Assembly (NCBI RefSeq): GCF_001426195.1
Contig: NZ_LMRS01000012.1
Coordinates: 558,001-622,000, forward strand
Source of the DNA: Sphingomonas sp. Leaf339
Lineage (GTDB): Bacteria; Pseudomonadota; Alphaproteobacteria; Sphingomonadales; Sphingomonadaceae
Length of the DNA stretch: 64,000 nucleotides
Direction of reading: 5' to 3'
Part shown: positions 9,715-18,249 of the stretch, one piece after another
Numbering within the stretch: position 1 is the stretch's first letter
Layout of the letters: every line of letters starts with the position of its first letter
The notes under the pieces: generated by a model
What the model was told of the DNA's origin: nothing
The model's database searches: none
Seen by the model: only the letters and a program-made list of their open reading frames with translations
Translations under genes and position numbers: made by a program

Positions 9715-11070
9715 TCAGGCGAGCATGCCGAGCGGCCGCTCGACCAGTTCCTTGAAAACCTTCATCAGCTCGGCGCCATCGGCCCCGTCGATCGCGCGGT
9801 GGTCGAAGCTGCCCGTCGCCGACATGACGCTGGCGATGCCCAGTTCGCCGTCGACGATGTACGGCCGCTTCTCACCGGCACCGATCGCCAGGATCATGCC
9901 CTGCGGCGGGTTGATGACCGCCTCGAACTGCTTGATCCCGAACATGCCCATGTTGCTGATCGACGCGGTGCCGCCCTGGAATTCCTCGGGCTTCAGCTTG
10001 TTCTCCTTGGCGCGCGCGGCCATGTCCTTGACCGCTGCCGAGATCGACGACAGCGAGCGGGTATCTGCCTCCGTCACGATCGGCGTGATCAGGCCCGACG
10101 GCGTGGACACCGCGACCGAGATGTCGGCGCGCTTGAACGTCACCAGCTGGTCCGGTGTGAACATCACGTTGCACTTCGGCACCGCCATCAGCGACACCGC
10201 CAGCGCCTTCACCAGCAGGTCGTTCACCGACAGCTTCACGCCGCGGCTTTCCAGCGAGGCGTTCAGCTCGCCGCGCAGCTTCAACAGCGCGTCGAGGCGC
10301 ACGTCCACCGTCAGGTAGATGTGCGGCACCGTCTGCTTCGATTCGGTCAGGCGGCGCGCGATCGTCTTGCGCATGTTGCTGAGCTTGGTCAGCTCGTGCG
10401 GGATATCCGGCACCGTCGCGGGCTTTGCGGCAGGAGCCGGTGCAGCAGCAGCGGCGGGCGCTTCCGTGGTCGACGTGGCGGCCTTGGCAGGGGCGGCACC
10501 CGCCTTGGCACCGTCGAGATCGGCCTTCACGATCCGGCCCTTGGGACCGGAGCCGGTGACGCCGGCGATGTCGATGCCCTTCTCGGCGGCGAGACGACGG
10601 GCCAGCGGGCTCGCCTTCACGCGGTCGCCCGATGCCGCCGGTTTGGCCGCGCCGGCGTCGGCGGGACGGCCATGATCCTCGGCCTCGCTCTCGCTGCGGG
10701 CGACGGGCGCGCCCTCATTGCCCTTGGTGTTGGGATCGGTCGCGTCCGGCGTGCCCTTGAACGCGGGGTCGGCAGGCTGCGGCGTTTCCGATTTCGCGGC
10801 GGGTGCGCTGATGCTGGACGCATCCTCGCCCTCTTCCAGCAGGATCGCGATGACCGTGCCGACCTTCACATTGTCGGTGCCTTCGGCGACCAGGATCTTG
10901 CCGATCGTGCCTTCGTCGACCGCCTCGAACTCCATCGTCGCCTTGTCGGTCTCAATCTCGGACATGATGTCGCCGGACGACACGGTGTCGCCCTCCTTCA
11001 CCAGCCATTTGGCGAGCGTGCCCTCTTCCATCGTGGGCGACAGCGCGGGCATCTTGATCTCGATCGGCAT
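9715..11070 (-). CDS. pdhC: Pyruvate dehydrogenase complex E2, dihydrolipoyl acetyltransferase
   Basis: A 451-residue E2 with the standard three modules. One lipoyl domain comes first, with Lys43 in ETDKATMEF as the expected lipoylation site. A long Ala/Pro linker leads to a peripheral subunit-binding domain ([19 protein letters not shown] ... [11 protein letters not shown]) and a second Ala/Pro linker to the acetyltransferase core. The catalytic HRAIDG motif lies near the C-terminus ([12 protein letters not shown]). The start [17 protein letters not shown] is the canonical E2 N-terminus; an in-frame extension to 11166 lacks support. The E1 genes are not next to it here, so pdhA/pdhB must lie elsewhere. 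Confidence 0.95.
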   Translation of the reverse strand: MPIEIKMPALSPTMEEGTLAKWLVKEGDTVSSGDIMSEIETDKATMEFEAVDEGTIGKILVAEGTDNVKVGTVIAILLEEGEDASSISAPAAKSETPQPADPAFKGTPDATDPNTKGNEGAPVARSESEAEDHGRPADAGAAKPAASGDRVKASPLARRLAAEKGIDIAGVTGSGPKGRIVKADLDGAKAGAAPAKAATSTTEAPAAAAAPAPAAKPATVPDIPHELTKLSNMRKTIARRLTESKQTVPHIYLTVDVRLDALLKLRGELNASLESRGVKLSVNDLLVKALAVSLMAVPKCNVMFTPDQLVTFKRADISVAVSTPSGLITPIVTEADTRSLSSISAAVKDMAARAKENKLKPEEFQGGTASISNMGMFGIKQFEAVINPPQGMILAIGAGEKRPYIVDGELGIASVMSATGSFDHRAIDGADGAELMKVFKELVERPLGMLA

Positions 11071-11190
11071 GAAGGTCCTCGGGCTTCGGTAAGGGCACGC
11101 TCTCTCGCCCCACGGCGCGCGCGGGTCAAGCCCGACGCGCTTGCACGATCGCCGCCATGGCGTCACACCACGTCCGGAACGGGGCTTATC

Positions 11191-11646
11191 ATGCGCATCT
11201 ATCTGGTAGTGATCGACGACAGTCCGGAAGCGGAGATCGCCCTGCGGTTCGCCGCCCGCCGCGCGGTGAAGACCGGTGGCGGTGTCGAAATCCTCACCCT
11301 GCTACCGCCGCAGGAATTCATCGCGTTCGGCGGCGTCCAGGCCACGATCGAGGAAGAGGCGCGCCATCATGCCGAGGGGCTGGTATCGCGCGCCGCCGGC
11401 ACGCTGTTCTCTGAATCCGGTCTGACGCCGGCGATCACCGTCCACGGTGGTGAGGGGCCGAAGGTGATCCGCGACATGATCGCCGCCAATCCCGATATCG
11501 CCGCGCTCGTGCTGGGCGCCGCCGCATCGGGCGCGCCGGGCGCGCTCGTCACCCATTTCACCGGTGCCGACGCCGGTGCGCTGGCGGTGCCGGTGATGAT
11601 CATCCCCGGCTCGCTGACCCCCGAACAGATCGATCGCCTGAGCTGA
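11191..11646 (+). CDS. Universal stress protein (UspA) family
   Basis: A 151-residue alpha/beta protein. It begins [24 protein letters not shown], where an Asp and Ser sit after the first strand as in UspA proteins, and it ends with [14 protein letters not shown], which matches the last strand of the fold. The ATP-binding G-2x-G-9x-G(S/T) motif is only loosely matched ([12 protein letters not shown]), so nucleotide binding is uncertain. ATG 11191 is preceded by GGAACGGGG. It is divergent from pdhC and ends five bases before the glycerophosphodiesterase gene, suggesting joint transcription. Confidence 0.75.
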   Translation: MRIYLVVIDDSPEAEIALRFAARRAVKTGGGVEILTLLPPQEFIAFGGVQATIEEEARHHAEGLVSRAAGTLFSESGLTPAITVHGGEGPKVIRDMIAANPDIAALVLGAAASGAPGALVTHFTGADAGALAVPVMIIPGSLTPEQIDRLS

Positions 11647-11651
11647 AGCCC

Positions 11652-12656
11652 ATGGCTGCGCCGCCGCTGGTCTTTGCCCATCGCGGCGCGTCCGCCTGGC
11701 GGCCCGAACACACGCTGCCCGCCTATGCCCGCGCGATCCGCGACGGCGCCGATTATATCGAACCCGATCTGGTGATGACCCGCGACGGCGTCCTGGTCGC
11801 CCGTCACGAAAACAACATCGCCGACACCACCGACGTCGCCCGCCACCCCCGCTTCGCCGATCGCTGCACCACCAAGACGATCGACGGCCTGTCGCACACC
11901 GGCTGGTTCACGGAGGATTTCACGCTCGACGAACTGAAGACGCTGCGCGCGATCGAGCGATTGGGCCATGTCCGTCCGGAAAGCCGCTCCTATGACGGGC
12001 TGTTTCCCATCCTGACCTGGGACGAGATCGTCGATTTCGCCGCCACCGAATCGGCCCGGCTGCACCGCCCGATCGGCCTCGTCCCCGAACTGAAACACTC
12101 TACCTATTTCGCCGGTATCGGCCTGCCGCTGGAGGACAGCTTCATGGCCGCCTGCGCGCGCCATCCCTGGCTGCGCATCGCCCCGCTGGAGGTCCAGTCG
12201 TTCGAGACGGCAAACCTGCGCTATCTGCGCGACCGGCTGGGCCGCCCCGCCAATCTGCGCCTGATGCAGTTGATCGGTGACGCCGACGCTCACCCCGCCG
12301 ACGATCCCACCCTGTCCTATGCCACGATGACAACCCCCGCCGGCCTTACCGAGATCGCGCGCTATGCCGATGTCGTCGCACCCTCCGCCCGCGCGGTCAT
12401 CCCGCTCGGCCCCGACGATCGTCTGCTCGCCCCCACCTCGCTGGTCGCAGACGCGCACGCGGCCGGCCTGCTCGTCCGCGTCTGGACGTTTCGCCCCGAA
12501 AACCGCTTCCTGGCTGCGGACTTCCGCGACGATGCCGGCGCCGACGCGCGCAACCCGTCTGGATCGATCGCCGAGATGCGCGCCTATCTCGCTACCGGCC
12601 TCGACGGTTTCTTCACCGACGATCCTGCGTTGGGCAGAGCCGCGCTGGCAACATGA
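11652..12656 (+). CDS. Glycerophosphodiester phosphodiesterase (GlpQ/UgpQ family)
   Basis: A 334-residue TIM-barrel hydrolase that converts glycerophosphodiesters to sn-glycerol-3-phosphate and an alcohol. The family signature is intact: AHRGASAWRPEHTLPAY with His10, Glu19 and His20, then YIEPDLVMTRDGVLVARHE with Glu38, Asp40 and His52. VPELKHSTYF and a C-terminal LDGFFTDDPALG also fit. No signal peptide is visible, so it may be cytosolic or use another route. It directly precedes the phoX-like phosphatase gene, and together they look like a phosphate-scavenging pair that would be expected in a Pho regulon. Confidence 0.9.
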   Translation: MAAPPLVFAHRGASAWRPEHTLPAYARAIRDGADYIEPDLVMTRDGVLVARHENNIADTTDVARHPRFADRCTTKTIDGLSHTGWFTEDFTLDELKTLRAIERLGHVRPESRSYDGLFPILTWDEIVDFAATESARLHRPIGLVPELKHSTYFAGIGLPLEDSFMAACARHPWLRIAPLEVQSFETANLRYLRDRLGRPANLRLMQLIGDADAHPADDPTLSYATMTTPAGLTEIARYADVVAPSARAVIPLGPDDRLLAPTSLVADAHAAGLLVRVWTFRPENRFLAADFRDDAGADARNPSGSIAEMRAYLATGLDGFFTDDPALGRAALAT

Positions 12657-12668
12657 CAAGAATGTTAA

Positions 12669-12686
12669 TCGTCACCGAAACGTCTT
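12669..12686 (+). promoter_or_regulatory. Weak candidate PhoB box upstream of phoX
   Basis: The gap before the phosphatase gene contains TCGTCAC-CGAA-ACGTCTT, two seven-base units in direct orientation with an 11-bp period as in a Pho box (CTGTCAT-N4-CTGTCAT). Each unit matches only four of seven consensus bases. Listed because both neighbouring genes are phosphate-related; the sequence support is poor. Confidence 0.25.
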
Positions 12687-12760
12687 TATTCCGCAACGTC
12701 CGCGTCATTCCCCGCCGCCAATAAGCGCCCACGGCCAACGCGCCCACCGGGGGATTTTCC

Positions 12761-15244
12761 ATGACTGTTTCGACCGCGAACCTCGCCTATGACGATGGCG
12801 ACATCGACACGAACGTGTCGGCCAACCCGCATATCGACGAGCTGATCGCCAGCCGTTATTCGCGCCGGCAGACGCTGCGCGGCGGTCTGTCCGCGATGAC
12901 GGCGGCGGTGTTCGGCGGCATGTTGCTGAGCGGCTGCGACGATGATGACGACAGCCCCGATCCCGTCACGGTCGATGCCGGCAGTGCGGTGGCGACCACC
13001 GCCGGCCGCCCCGTCACGCTGACCGGCGCCACCGTCGGCGCCGTGGCCGGCACCGGCTGGTCACAGGTCAGCGGGCCGAGCGTCACGATCAACAACGCCG
13101 CAACGTCGACCGCCTCGTTCACCGCGCCCGGCGTCACGACTGCGACGCCGCTCGTCTTCCGCTTCTCGGCCACCAACAGCGCCGGGACAGCCTCGACCGC
13201 CGACGCCACCGTCACCGTCAGCCCCGCCGTGCTGGGCTTTACCGCCGTGCCGAAGAGCCTCGCCGATATCGTCGCCGTGCCCGATGGCTATGCCGTCACC
13301 GTCCTCTATCGCCTCGGCGATCCGATCGCGTCGGGCGTCGCGGCCTATGCCAATAACGGTACCGACACGAACTTCGCCCAGCGCGCCGGCGATCATCATG
13401 ACGGCATGAGCTATTTCGGCCTGTCCGCCAGCGCCAGCACGCCGGATCCAACGAACAGCAGCCGCGGTCTGCTCGTGATGAACCACGAGAATATCAGCGA
13501 GCAGTATCTGCATGTGAACGGCGTCACCGCCGGTGCCGTCCGGCTGGAAAGCGAGGCGATCAAGGAGATCGAATCGCATGGCGTCTCGGTGATCGAGATA
13601 TCGCGCACCGCGGCTAGCGGCACATGGAGCTATAACCAGTCGTCCGCCCTCAACCGTCGCGTCACGCCCAACACGCCGGTGTCGTTCAGCGGCCCGGTGC
13701 GCGGCAACGCCGTCCTGCGCACGCGCCAGTCGCCCGATGGCACCGCCGGTCGCGGCACGATCAACAATTGCGCCAACGGCACGATGCCGTGGCACACATA
13801 CCTGACCTGCGAAGAGAACTGGGCCGGTTACTTCCGCCGCGCCACCGGCGACGCCGCGCTGCGCACCGCCGCCGGTCGCGGCAAGGAGAACACCTCGCTG
13901 ACCCGTTACGGTATCCGCGAAGGCAATGCCGGCAATTACGGCTGGTCCACCGTCGTCCCCGCCGACACCACCAGCACGATCTATGCCCGCTGGAACGCCA
14001 GCGTGATTGCCGGAACCGTCACCGATGGCACCACAGATTTCAGCCACGAACCGTTCCAGCTCGGCTGGGTGGTCGAGATCGATCCCTTCGATCCCGCCGC
14101 CACCCCGCGCAAGCGCACCGCGCTTGGCCGCATGAATCACGAGGGCTGCGAAATCGGCCGCACCATCGCCGGCGTGAAGCCCGCCTTCTACATGGGCGAC
14201 GACGCGCAGAACGAATATCTCTATAAATTCGTCTCCGCCACGCCGTGGTCGGCCGCCGACGCCAACGCCACCAACCGCCTTGCCATCGGCGACAAATATC
14301 TCGACGCCGGCACGCTGTACGTCGCGAAGATGAATGCGGATGGCAGCGGCCAGTGGCTGCCGCTGGTGTTCGGCCAGAACGGCCTGACCTCGTCGAACGC
14401 CACCTATGCGTTCGCCGATCAGGCCGATGTGCTGGTCAACACCCGTCTTGCCGCCGACATCCTCGGCGCGACGAAGATGGACCGGCCGGAATGGACCGCC
14501 GTCAATCCCGCCACCGGCGAGATGTACTTGACGCTGACCAACAACTCGTCGCGCACCGCCGCCAATGTCGATGCGCCCAACCCGCGCGCCTACACCGATC
14601 CGAAGACGGACGGCCGCTCGGCCGGCACCGGCAACGTCAACGGCCACGTCATCCGCCTGCGCGAAACGGGTGACACGTCGGAGGCGACCGCGTTCGCGTG
14701 GGACATCTATGCCTTCGGCGCCGGCAGCGACCTGAACCCGACCAACATCAACCTGTCGGGGCTGGATGCCACCAACGACTTCTCGTCGCCCGACGGCCTG
14801 TGGTTCGGCCTGAACAGCAATGCCACCGGTCAGGGTACGCCGGTGATGTGGATCGAAACCGACGACGGTGCCTATACCGATGTCACCAACTGCATGCTGC
14901 TCGCCGCCATTCCCGGCACGGTTGGCGATGGCGGCACCCGGTCGGTGACCAGCTCGCTCGGCGGCGTAACCAACACCGTCACCACCCGCACCGGCAAGGC
15001 GCCGGGTGCCACCCTGCGCCGCTTTCTGGTCGGGCCGAAGCAGTGCGAGATCACCGGCATCCATTCGACGCCGGATGGCCGCTCGCTGTTCGTGAACATC
15101 CAGCATCCGGGCGAAGGCGGCAACGCGTCGGCCATCTCTAGCAACTGGCCCGCCAACCAGACCGGCACCGCCGCCCCCACCTCGCGCCCGCGTTCGGCAA
15201 CGATCGTCATCACGCGCACCGACGGCGGCCTCGTCGGCCTGTAA
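12761..15244 (+). CDS. phoX: PhoX family alkaline phosphatase with Tat motif, lipobox and Ig-like insert
   Basis: An 827-residue protein. PhoX enzymes are Tat-exported Ca/Fe-dependent phosphatases. Residues 34-40 (SRRQTLR) form a twin-arginine motif, followed by a hydrophobic stretch and LLSGC with Cys59, which reads as a lipobox. Residues about 66-155 are Thr/Ala/Val-rich and beta-type (AGSAVATTAGRPVTL ... VFRFSATNSAGTASTADATVTV), resembling a PKD/Ig-like domain. The PhoX core follows, with MNHENISEQYLH, CEENWAGYFRR, GRMNHEGCEI, YMGDDAQNEYLYKF, DRPEW, FSSPDGLWF and a final STPDGRSLFVNIQHPGE. A long hydrophilic N-region before the Tat motif (about 33 residues) is usual for PhoX. Confidence 0.88.
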   Translation: MTVSTANLAYDDGDIDTNVSANPHIDELIASRYSRRQTLRGGLSAMTAAVFGGMLLSGCDDDDDSPDPVTVDAGSAVATTAGRPVTLTGATVGAVAGTGWSQVSGPSVTINNAATSTASFTAPGVTTATPLVFRFSATNSAGTASTADATVTVSPAVLGFTAVPKSLADIVAVPDGYAVTVLYRLGDPIASGVAAYANNGTDTNFAQRAGDHHDGMSYFGLSASASTPDPTNSSRGLLVMNHENISEQYLHVNGVTAGAVRLESEAIKEIESHGVSVIEISRTAASGTWSYNQSSALNRRVTPNTPVSFSGPVRGNAVLRTRQSPDGTAGRGTINNCANGTMPWHTYLTCEENWAGYFRRATGDAALRTAAGRGKENTSLTRYGIREGNAGNYGWSTVVPADTTSTIYARWNASVIAGTVTDGTTDFSHEPFQLGWVVEIDPFDPAATPRKRTALGRMNHEGCEIGRTIAGVKPAFYMGDDAQNEYLYKFVSATPWSAADANATNRLAIGDKYLDAGTLYVAKMNADGSGQWLPLVFGQNGLTSSNATYAFADQADVLVNTRLAADILGATKMDRPEWTAVNPATGEMYLTLTNNSSRTAANVDAPNPRAYTDPKTDGRSAGTGNVNGHVIRLRETGDTSEATAFAWDIYAFGAGSDLNPTNINLSGLDATNDFSSPDGLWFGLNSNATGQGTPVMWIETDDGAYTDVTNCMLLAAIPGTVGDGGTRSVTSSLGGVTNTVTTRTGKAPGATLRRFLVGPKQCEITGIHSTPDGRSLFVNIQHPGEGGNASAISSNWPANQTGTAAPTSRPRSATIVITRTDGGLVGL

Positions 15245-15256
15245 GCCGAAACCCTG

Positions 15257-15344
15257 TTCCCCGGCGCAGGCCGGGGTCCAGTTGGGTGAAACGTCGTCAT
15301 GAAAACGACGACCTTTCCAACTGGACCCGGCCTTCGCCGGGGAA
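15257..15344. repeat. Palindromic dispersed element, copy 2
   Basis: The left arm reads TTCCCCGGCGCAGGCCGGGG then TCCAGTTGGG; the right arm reads CCAACTGGACCCGGCC then TTCGCCGGGGAA. The core also pairs (GTCGTC with GACGAC). Arms and the CCAACTGGACC block match the element at 7712-7806 with a few substitutions. It starts 12 bases after the phoX stop codon, so the hairpin may also stop or stabilise that transcript; there is no T-run. Confidence 0.8.
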
Positions 15345-15383
15345 CTGCATCCAACCCGATCGAACCAAAACCATACCGATCGC

Positions 15384-15413
15384 TTGACGATCCCCGATAC
15401 CGACGCGATACCG
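15384..15413 (+). promoter_or_regulatory. Candidate xyl operon promoter with direct repeats CGATACCG
   Basis: TTGACG (15384-15389), a 17-base spacer and GATACC (15407-15412) form a plausible sigma-70 promoter. Overlapping it are two exact CGATACCG copies at 15395-15402 and 15406-15413, exactly 11 bases apart, so one helical turn, and a partial ATACCGAT at 15373-15380. The repeats could bind a regulator of the xylose genes. No regulator gene is next to the operon. Confidence 0.4.
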
Positions 15414-15437
15414 CTACCAAAGCAGGAAGAGGATCGC

Positions 15438-16589
15438 ATGGCACACCAATCGTTCGCGCTGGACAGCGCGCTGCCGGCCGACTGGCGACAGGGGCTTTTC
15501 GTCGGCCGGATCGATCGCGGCGAAGGCCCGACCCCGATCCTCGTCGCCGCCGGCATCGCCTATGACATGACGTCCGTCGCTCCCACCGTCTCGGCGCTCG
15601 TCGCCGGCGGATCGTTCGACACCGCCGCCGGTACATCGCTCGGCGATCTGCTCGATCTCGGCCTGTCGCCGGATAGCGACGCTGCCGTCCGCCTGCTCAG
15701 CCCGATCGACCTGCAATGCGTGAAAGCCGCCGGTGTCACCTTCGCTGTCTCCGCACTGGAACGCGTGATCGAGGAACAGGCACGCGGCGATTACACCCGC
15801 GCCGCCGAAGTCCGGGGGGGCCTCGAAGCCGCGCTTGGCGGCAGCATCGGCTCGGTGATCCCCGGCTCCGAACAGGCCGCCACGCTGAAAAACGCGCTGA
15901 TCGACGGCGGCATGTGGTCGCAATATCTGGAGGTCGCCATCGGCCCGGATGCGGAGATCTTCACCAAATCCCCCGTCCTCTCCACCGTCGGCTGCGGCGC
16001 GCCGATCGGCATCCGCTCCGATTCCACCTGGAACAACCCCGAACCCGAAGTCGTCCTGCTCGCCGACGCGCATGGCCATGCGGTCGGCGCGACACTCGGC
16101 AATGACGTGAACCTGCGCGATTTCGAGGGTCGCTCGGCCCTGCTGCTCAGCAAGGCGAAGGACAACAACGCCTCCTGCTCGCTCGGCCCGCTCATCCGCC
16201 TGTTCGACGACGGCTTCACGATGGACGACGTCCGCGACGCCCAGATCGCGCTGCGGATCGAGGGCGAGGACGGCTATGTCCTGAACGGCGCCAGTTCGAT
16301 GCGTGAGATCAGCCGTGATCCCGAAGACCTGCTGGCCCAGTCACTCAGCGAGCATCATTACCCCGACGGATTCGTCCTGTTCCTCGGCACGCTGTTCGCC
16401 CCGACGCAGGATCGTGATCATCCCGGCCGCGGCTTCACGCACAAGGTCGGTGACGTGGTGACGATCAGCAACGATCGCCTCGGCACGCTCAGCAACCCTG
16501 TCACCACATGCGACCAAGCGCCACCATGGCAATTCGGCCTCGGCGACCTGATGCGCAACCTCGCCAAACGCGGTCTGCTCACGGCATGA
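15438..16589 (+). CDS. xylX: 2-keto-3-deoxy-D-xylonate dehydratase (FAH superfamily)
   Basis: A 383-residue fumarylacetoacetate-hydrolase-fold protein. In the Weimberg pathway the Caulobacter enzyme XylX dehydrates 2-keto-3-deoxy-D-xylonate to 2-oxoglutarate semialdehyde. The sequence resembles XylX as I recall it: GRIDRGEGPTPILV at the N-terminus, KAAGVTFAVSALERVIEE, WNNPEPEVVLLADAHG, ATLGNDVNLRDFEGRSALLL followed by SKAKDNNASC, and QDRDHPGRGFTHKVGD. WNNPEPE and the acidic residues in GNDVNLRDFE match the metal-binding region of the FAH fold. ATG 15438 has AGGAAGAGG upstream. It overlaps xylB by four bases (ATGA), so the cluster is translationally coupled. Tyrosine-pathway fumarylacetoacetase is a different branch. 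Confidence 0.88.
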   Translation: MAHQSFALDSALPADWRQGLFVGRIDRGEGPTPILVAAGIAYDMTSVAPTVSALVAGGSFDTAAGTSLGDLLDLGLSPDSDAAVRLLSPIDLQCVKAAGVTFAVSALERVIEEQARGDYTRAAEVRGGLEAALGGSIGSVIPGSEQAATLKNALIDGGMWSQYLEVAIGPDAEIFTKSPVLSTVGCGAPIGIRSDSTWNNPEPEVVLLADAHGHAVGATLGNDVNLRDFEGRSALLLSKAKDNNASCSLGPLIRLFDDGFTMDDVRDAQIALRIEGEDGYVLNGASSMREISRDPEDLLAQSLSEHHYPDGFVLFLGTLFAPTQDRDHPGRGFTHKVGDVVTISNDRLGTLSNPVTTCDQAPPWQFGLGDLMRNLAKRGLLTA

Positions 16590-17347
16590 CCACCGCGCAT
16601 TACCCCAGCCTCATCGACAAGCGCGTCATCGTCACCGGCGGCGGATCGGGCATCGGCGAGGGTCTCGTCACCGCGTTCGTGCAACAGGGCGCGCAGGTCG
16701 CCTTCGTCGATATCGCCGATGCCGACAGCGCCGCGCTGGTCGATCGCCTGTCGCCGGCAGCGCGCCACGCCCCCGTCTATCGCCACTGCGACTTGACGGA
16801 CCTCGACCAGCTTGCAACCGTCTTCGCCGATCTAGAAAGCGCGCTCGGCGGCGTCGACATCCTCATCAACAACGCCGGCAACGACGACCGCCATTCGATC
16901 GACGACGTCACCCCCGAATACTGGGACCAGCGCCTGAACGTGAACCTGCGCCACCAGTTCTTCGCCGCCAAGGCGGTGGTGCCTGCGATGAAGCGCGCCG
17001 GCGGCGGTGCGATCCTGAACTTTGGATCGATCAGCTGGCACCTCGCCCTGCCCGACCTGATCCTCTACCAGACATGCAAGGCCGCGATCGAAGGCCTGAC
17101 GCGCAGCCTCGCCCGCGATCTCGGCCGCGACAACATCCGCGTCAACACGATCGTCCCCGGCAACGTCCAGACCCCCCGTCAGGAGAAATGGTACACGCCC
17201 GAGGGCGAGGCCGAGATCGTCGCCGCGCAATGCCTCGATGGCCGTATTCAGCCGGCCGACGTCGCCGCGCTCGTCCTGTTCCTCGCGTCCGACGATGCGC
17301 GTATGTGTACCGGCCACGACTATTTTATCGATGCGGGGTGGCGATGA
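16586..17347 (+). CDS. xylB: D-xylose 1-dehydrogenase (SDR family)
   Basis: A 253-residue short-chain dehydrogenase that oxidises D-xylose to D-xylonolactone with NAD+. Cofactor motif TGGGSGIGEG, NNAGNDDRH, catalytic Ser in GSISWHLALPD and the YxxxK pair in LYQTCKAAIEG are all present. The segment RQEKWYTPEGEAEIVAAQCL and the C-terminal TGHDYFIDAGWR closely match Caulobacter XylB as I remember it, making this one of the more specific calls in the cluster. It starts inside the xylX stop (ATGA) and its own stop overlaps xylC in the same way. Confidence 0.9.
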   Translation: MTTAHYPSLIDKRVIVTGGGSGIGEGLVTAFVQQGAQVAFVDIADADSAALVDRLSPAARHAPVYRHCDLTDLDQLATVFADLESALGGVDILINNAGNDDRHSIDDVTPEYWDQRLNVNLRHQFFAAKAVVPAMKRAGGGAILNFGSISWHLALPDLILYQTCKAAIEGLTRSLARDLGRDNIRVNTIVPGNVQTPRQEKWYTPEGEAEIVAAQCLDGRIQPADVAALVLFLASDDARMCTGHDYFIDAGWR

Positions 17348-18207
17348 ACATCAAGGCAGAACACGCACTAACCGTCGGCGCGACGCTGGGCGAGGGACCG
17401 ATCTGGGTCGATGACGCGCTCTGGTTCGTCGATATCAAGCAACAGCGCATCTATCGCCACGATCCCGCCACCGGCGCGCTCGATCACTGGCCTGCGCCCG
17501 AAATGGTCGGCTGGGTGCTTCCCGCCGAACCGGGGAAGTTCGTCGTCGGGCTACGTTCAGGCCCGCATCGCTTCGACCCCGCGACCGGCGCGTTCGAGCC
17601 GATTGCCAGCGTCGATACCGATCTGCCGGCCAACCGCCTGAACGACGCCGCGCTCGATCCCGCCGGCCGTATCTGGTTCGGCACGATGGACGATGACGAG
17701 GCCGCGATCAGCGGTCGCCTCTATCGCCTCGACGGCACCACCGTCACCGACAGCGGCGCCGATCCCGTTGCGATCACCAACGGCCCCGCGATCAGCCCGG
17801 CCGGCGACCGCCTCTACCACGTCGATACCATCGGCAAGCGCATCACCGTCCACCCGCTGTCGCCCGACGGCACGCTGGGCGCGGGCGAAACCTTTCAGAC
17901 GTTCACGATGGATGACGGCTATCCTGATGGCGCGATCTGCGATGCGGAGGGCGGCGTCTGGCTCGGCCTGTACAGCGGCTGGGAAGCCCGCCGCTACGCG
18001 CCCGACGGTACACTGACCGACGTGGTCGAATTCCCCGTCGCCAACATCACCAAGATCGCGCTCGGCGGCCCCGATGGCCGCACCGCATACGCGACGACCG
18101 CGCGCCAGGGCCTCGACAACACCGCCCTCGCTGCCCAGCCGCTGGCCGGCGACATCTTCACCTTCCGGGTCTCCGTGCCCGCCAAACCGCCACTCAGAGC
18201 GGCCTGA
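17344..18207 (+). CDS. xylC: D-xylonolactonase (SMP-30/gluconolactonase family)
   Basis: A 287-residue six-bladed beta-propeller of the SMP-30 family, which hydrolyses sugar lactones using one divalent metal. LGEGPIWV at residues 15-22 carries the Glu ligand; LNDAALDPAGRIWFGTMD carries the Asn, and DGYPDGAICDAEGGVWLGLY the Asp ligand. Gene order after xylX and xylB, with four-base overlap, points to xylono-1,4-lactone as substrate rather than gluconolactone. Length is normal for the family. Xylonate dehydratase (xylD) and 2-oxoglutarate semialdehyde dehydrogenase (xylA) are not in the cluster. Confidence 0.88.
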   Translation: MNIKAEHALTVGATLGEGPIWVDDALWFVDIKQQRIYRHDPATGALDHWPAPEMVGWVLPAEPGKFVVGLRSGPHRFDPATGAFEPIASVDTDLPANRLNDAALDPAGRIWFGTMDDDEAAISGRLYRLDGTTVTDSGADPVAITNGPAISPAGDRLYHVDTIGKRITVHPLSPDGTLGAGETFQTFTMDDGYPDGAICDAEGGVWLGLYSGWEARRYAPDGTLTDVVEFPVANITKIALGGPDGRTAYATTARQGLDNTALAAQPLAGDIFTFRVSVPAKPPLRAA

Positions 18208-18249
18208 ACGCAGGCGTCCAACAAGGCGCGACAGAGAGGAAGCACGAAC

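Noticed and set aside
10319..10700. Plus-strand frame inside pdhC with hydrophobic character (Ala/Gly-rich)
   Set aside because: It is the antisense of the E2 Ala/Pro linker, which generates Ala/Gly-rich shadows.
13061..15556. 831-codon minus-strand open frame opposite phoX
   Set aside because: Antisense shadow: low-complexity Gly/Arg/Asp content, no ribosome binding site, and the plus strand carries conserved PhoX motifs throughout.
15438..16589. FAH-family gene as the missing fumarylacetoacetase of tyrosine degradation
   Set aside because: The sequence matches the XylX branch and is coupled to xylB and xylC, over 8 kb from hmgA.
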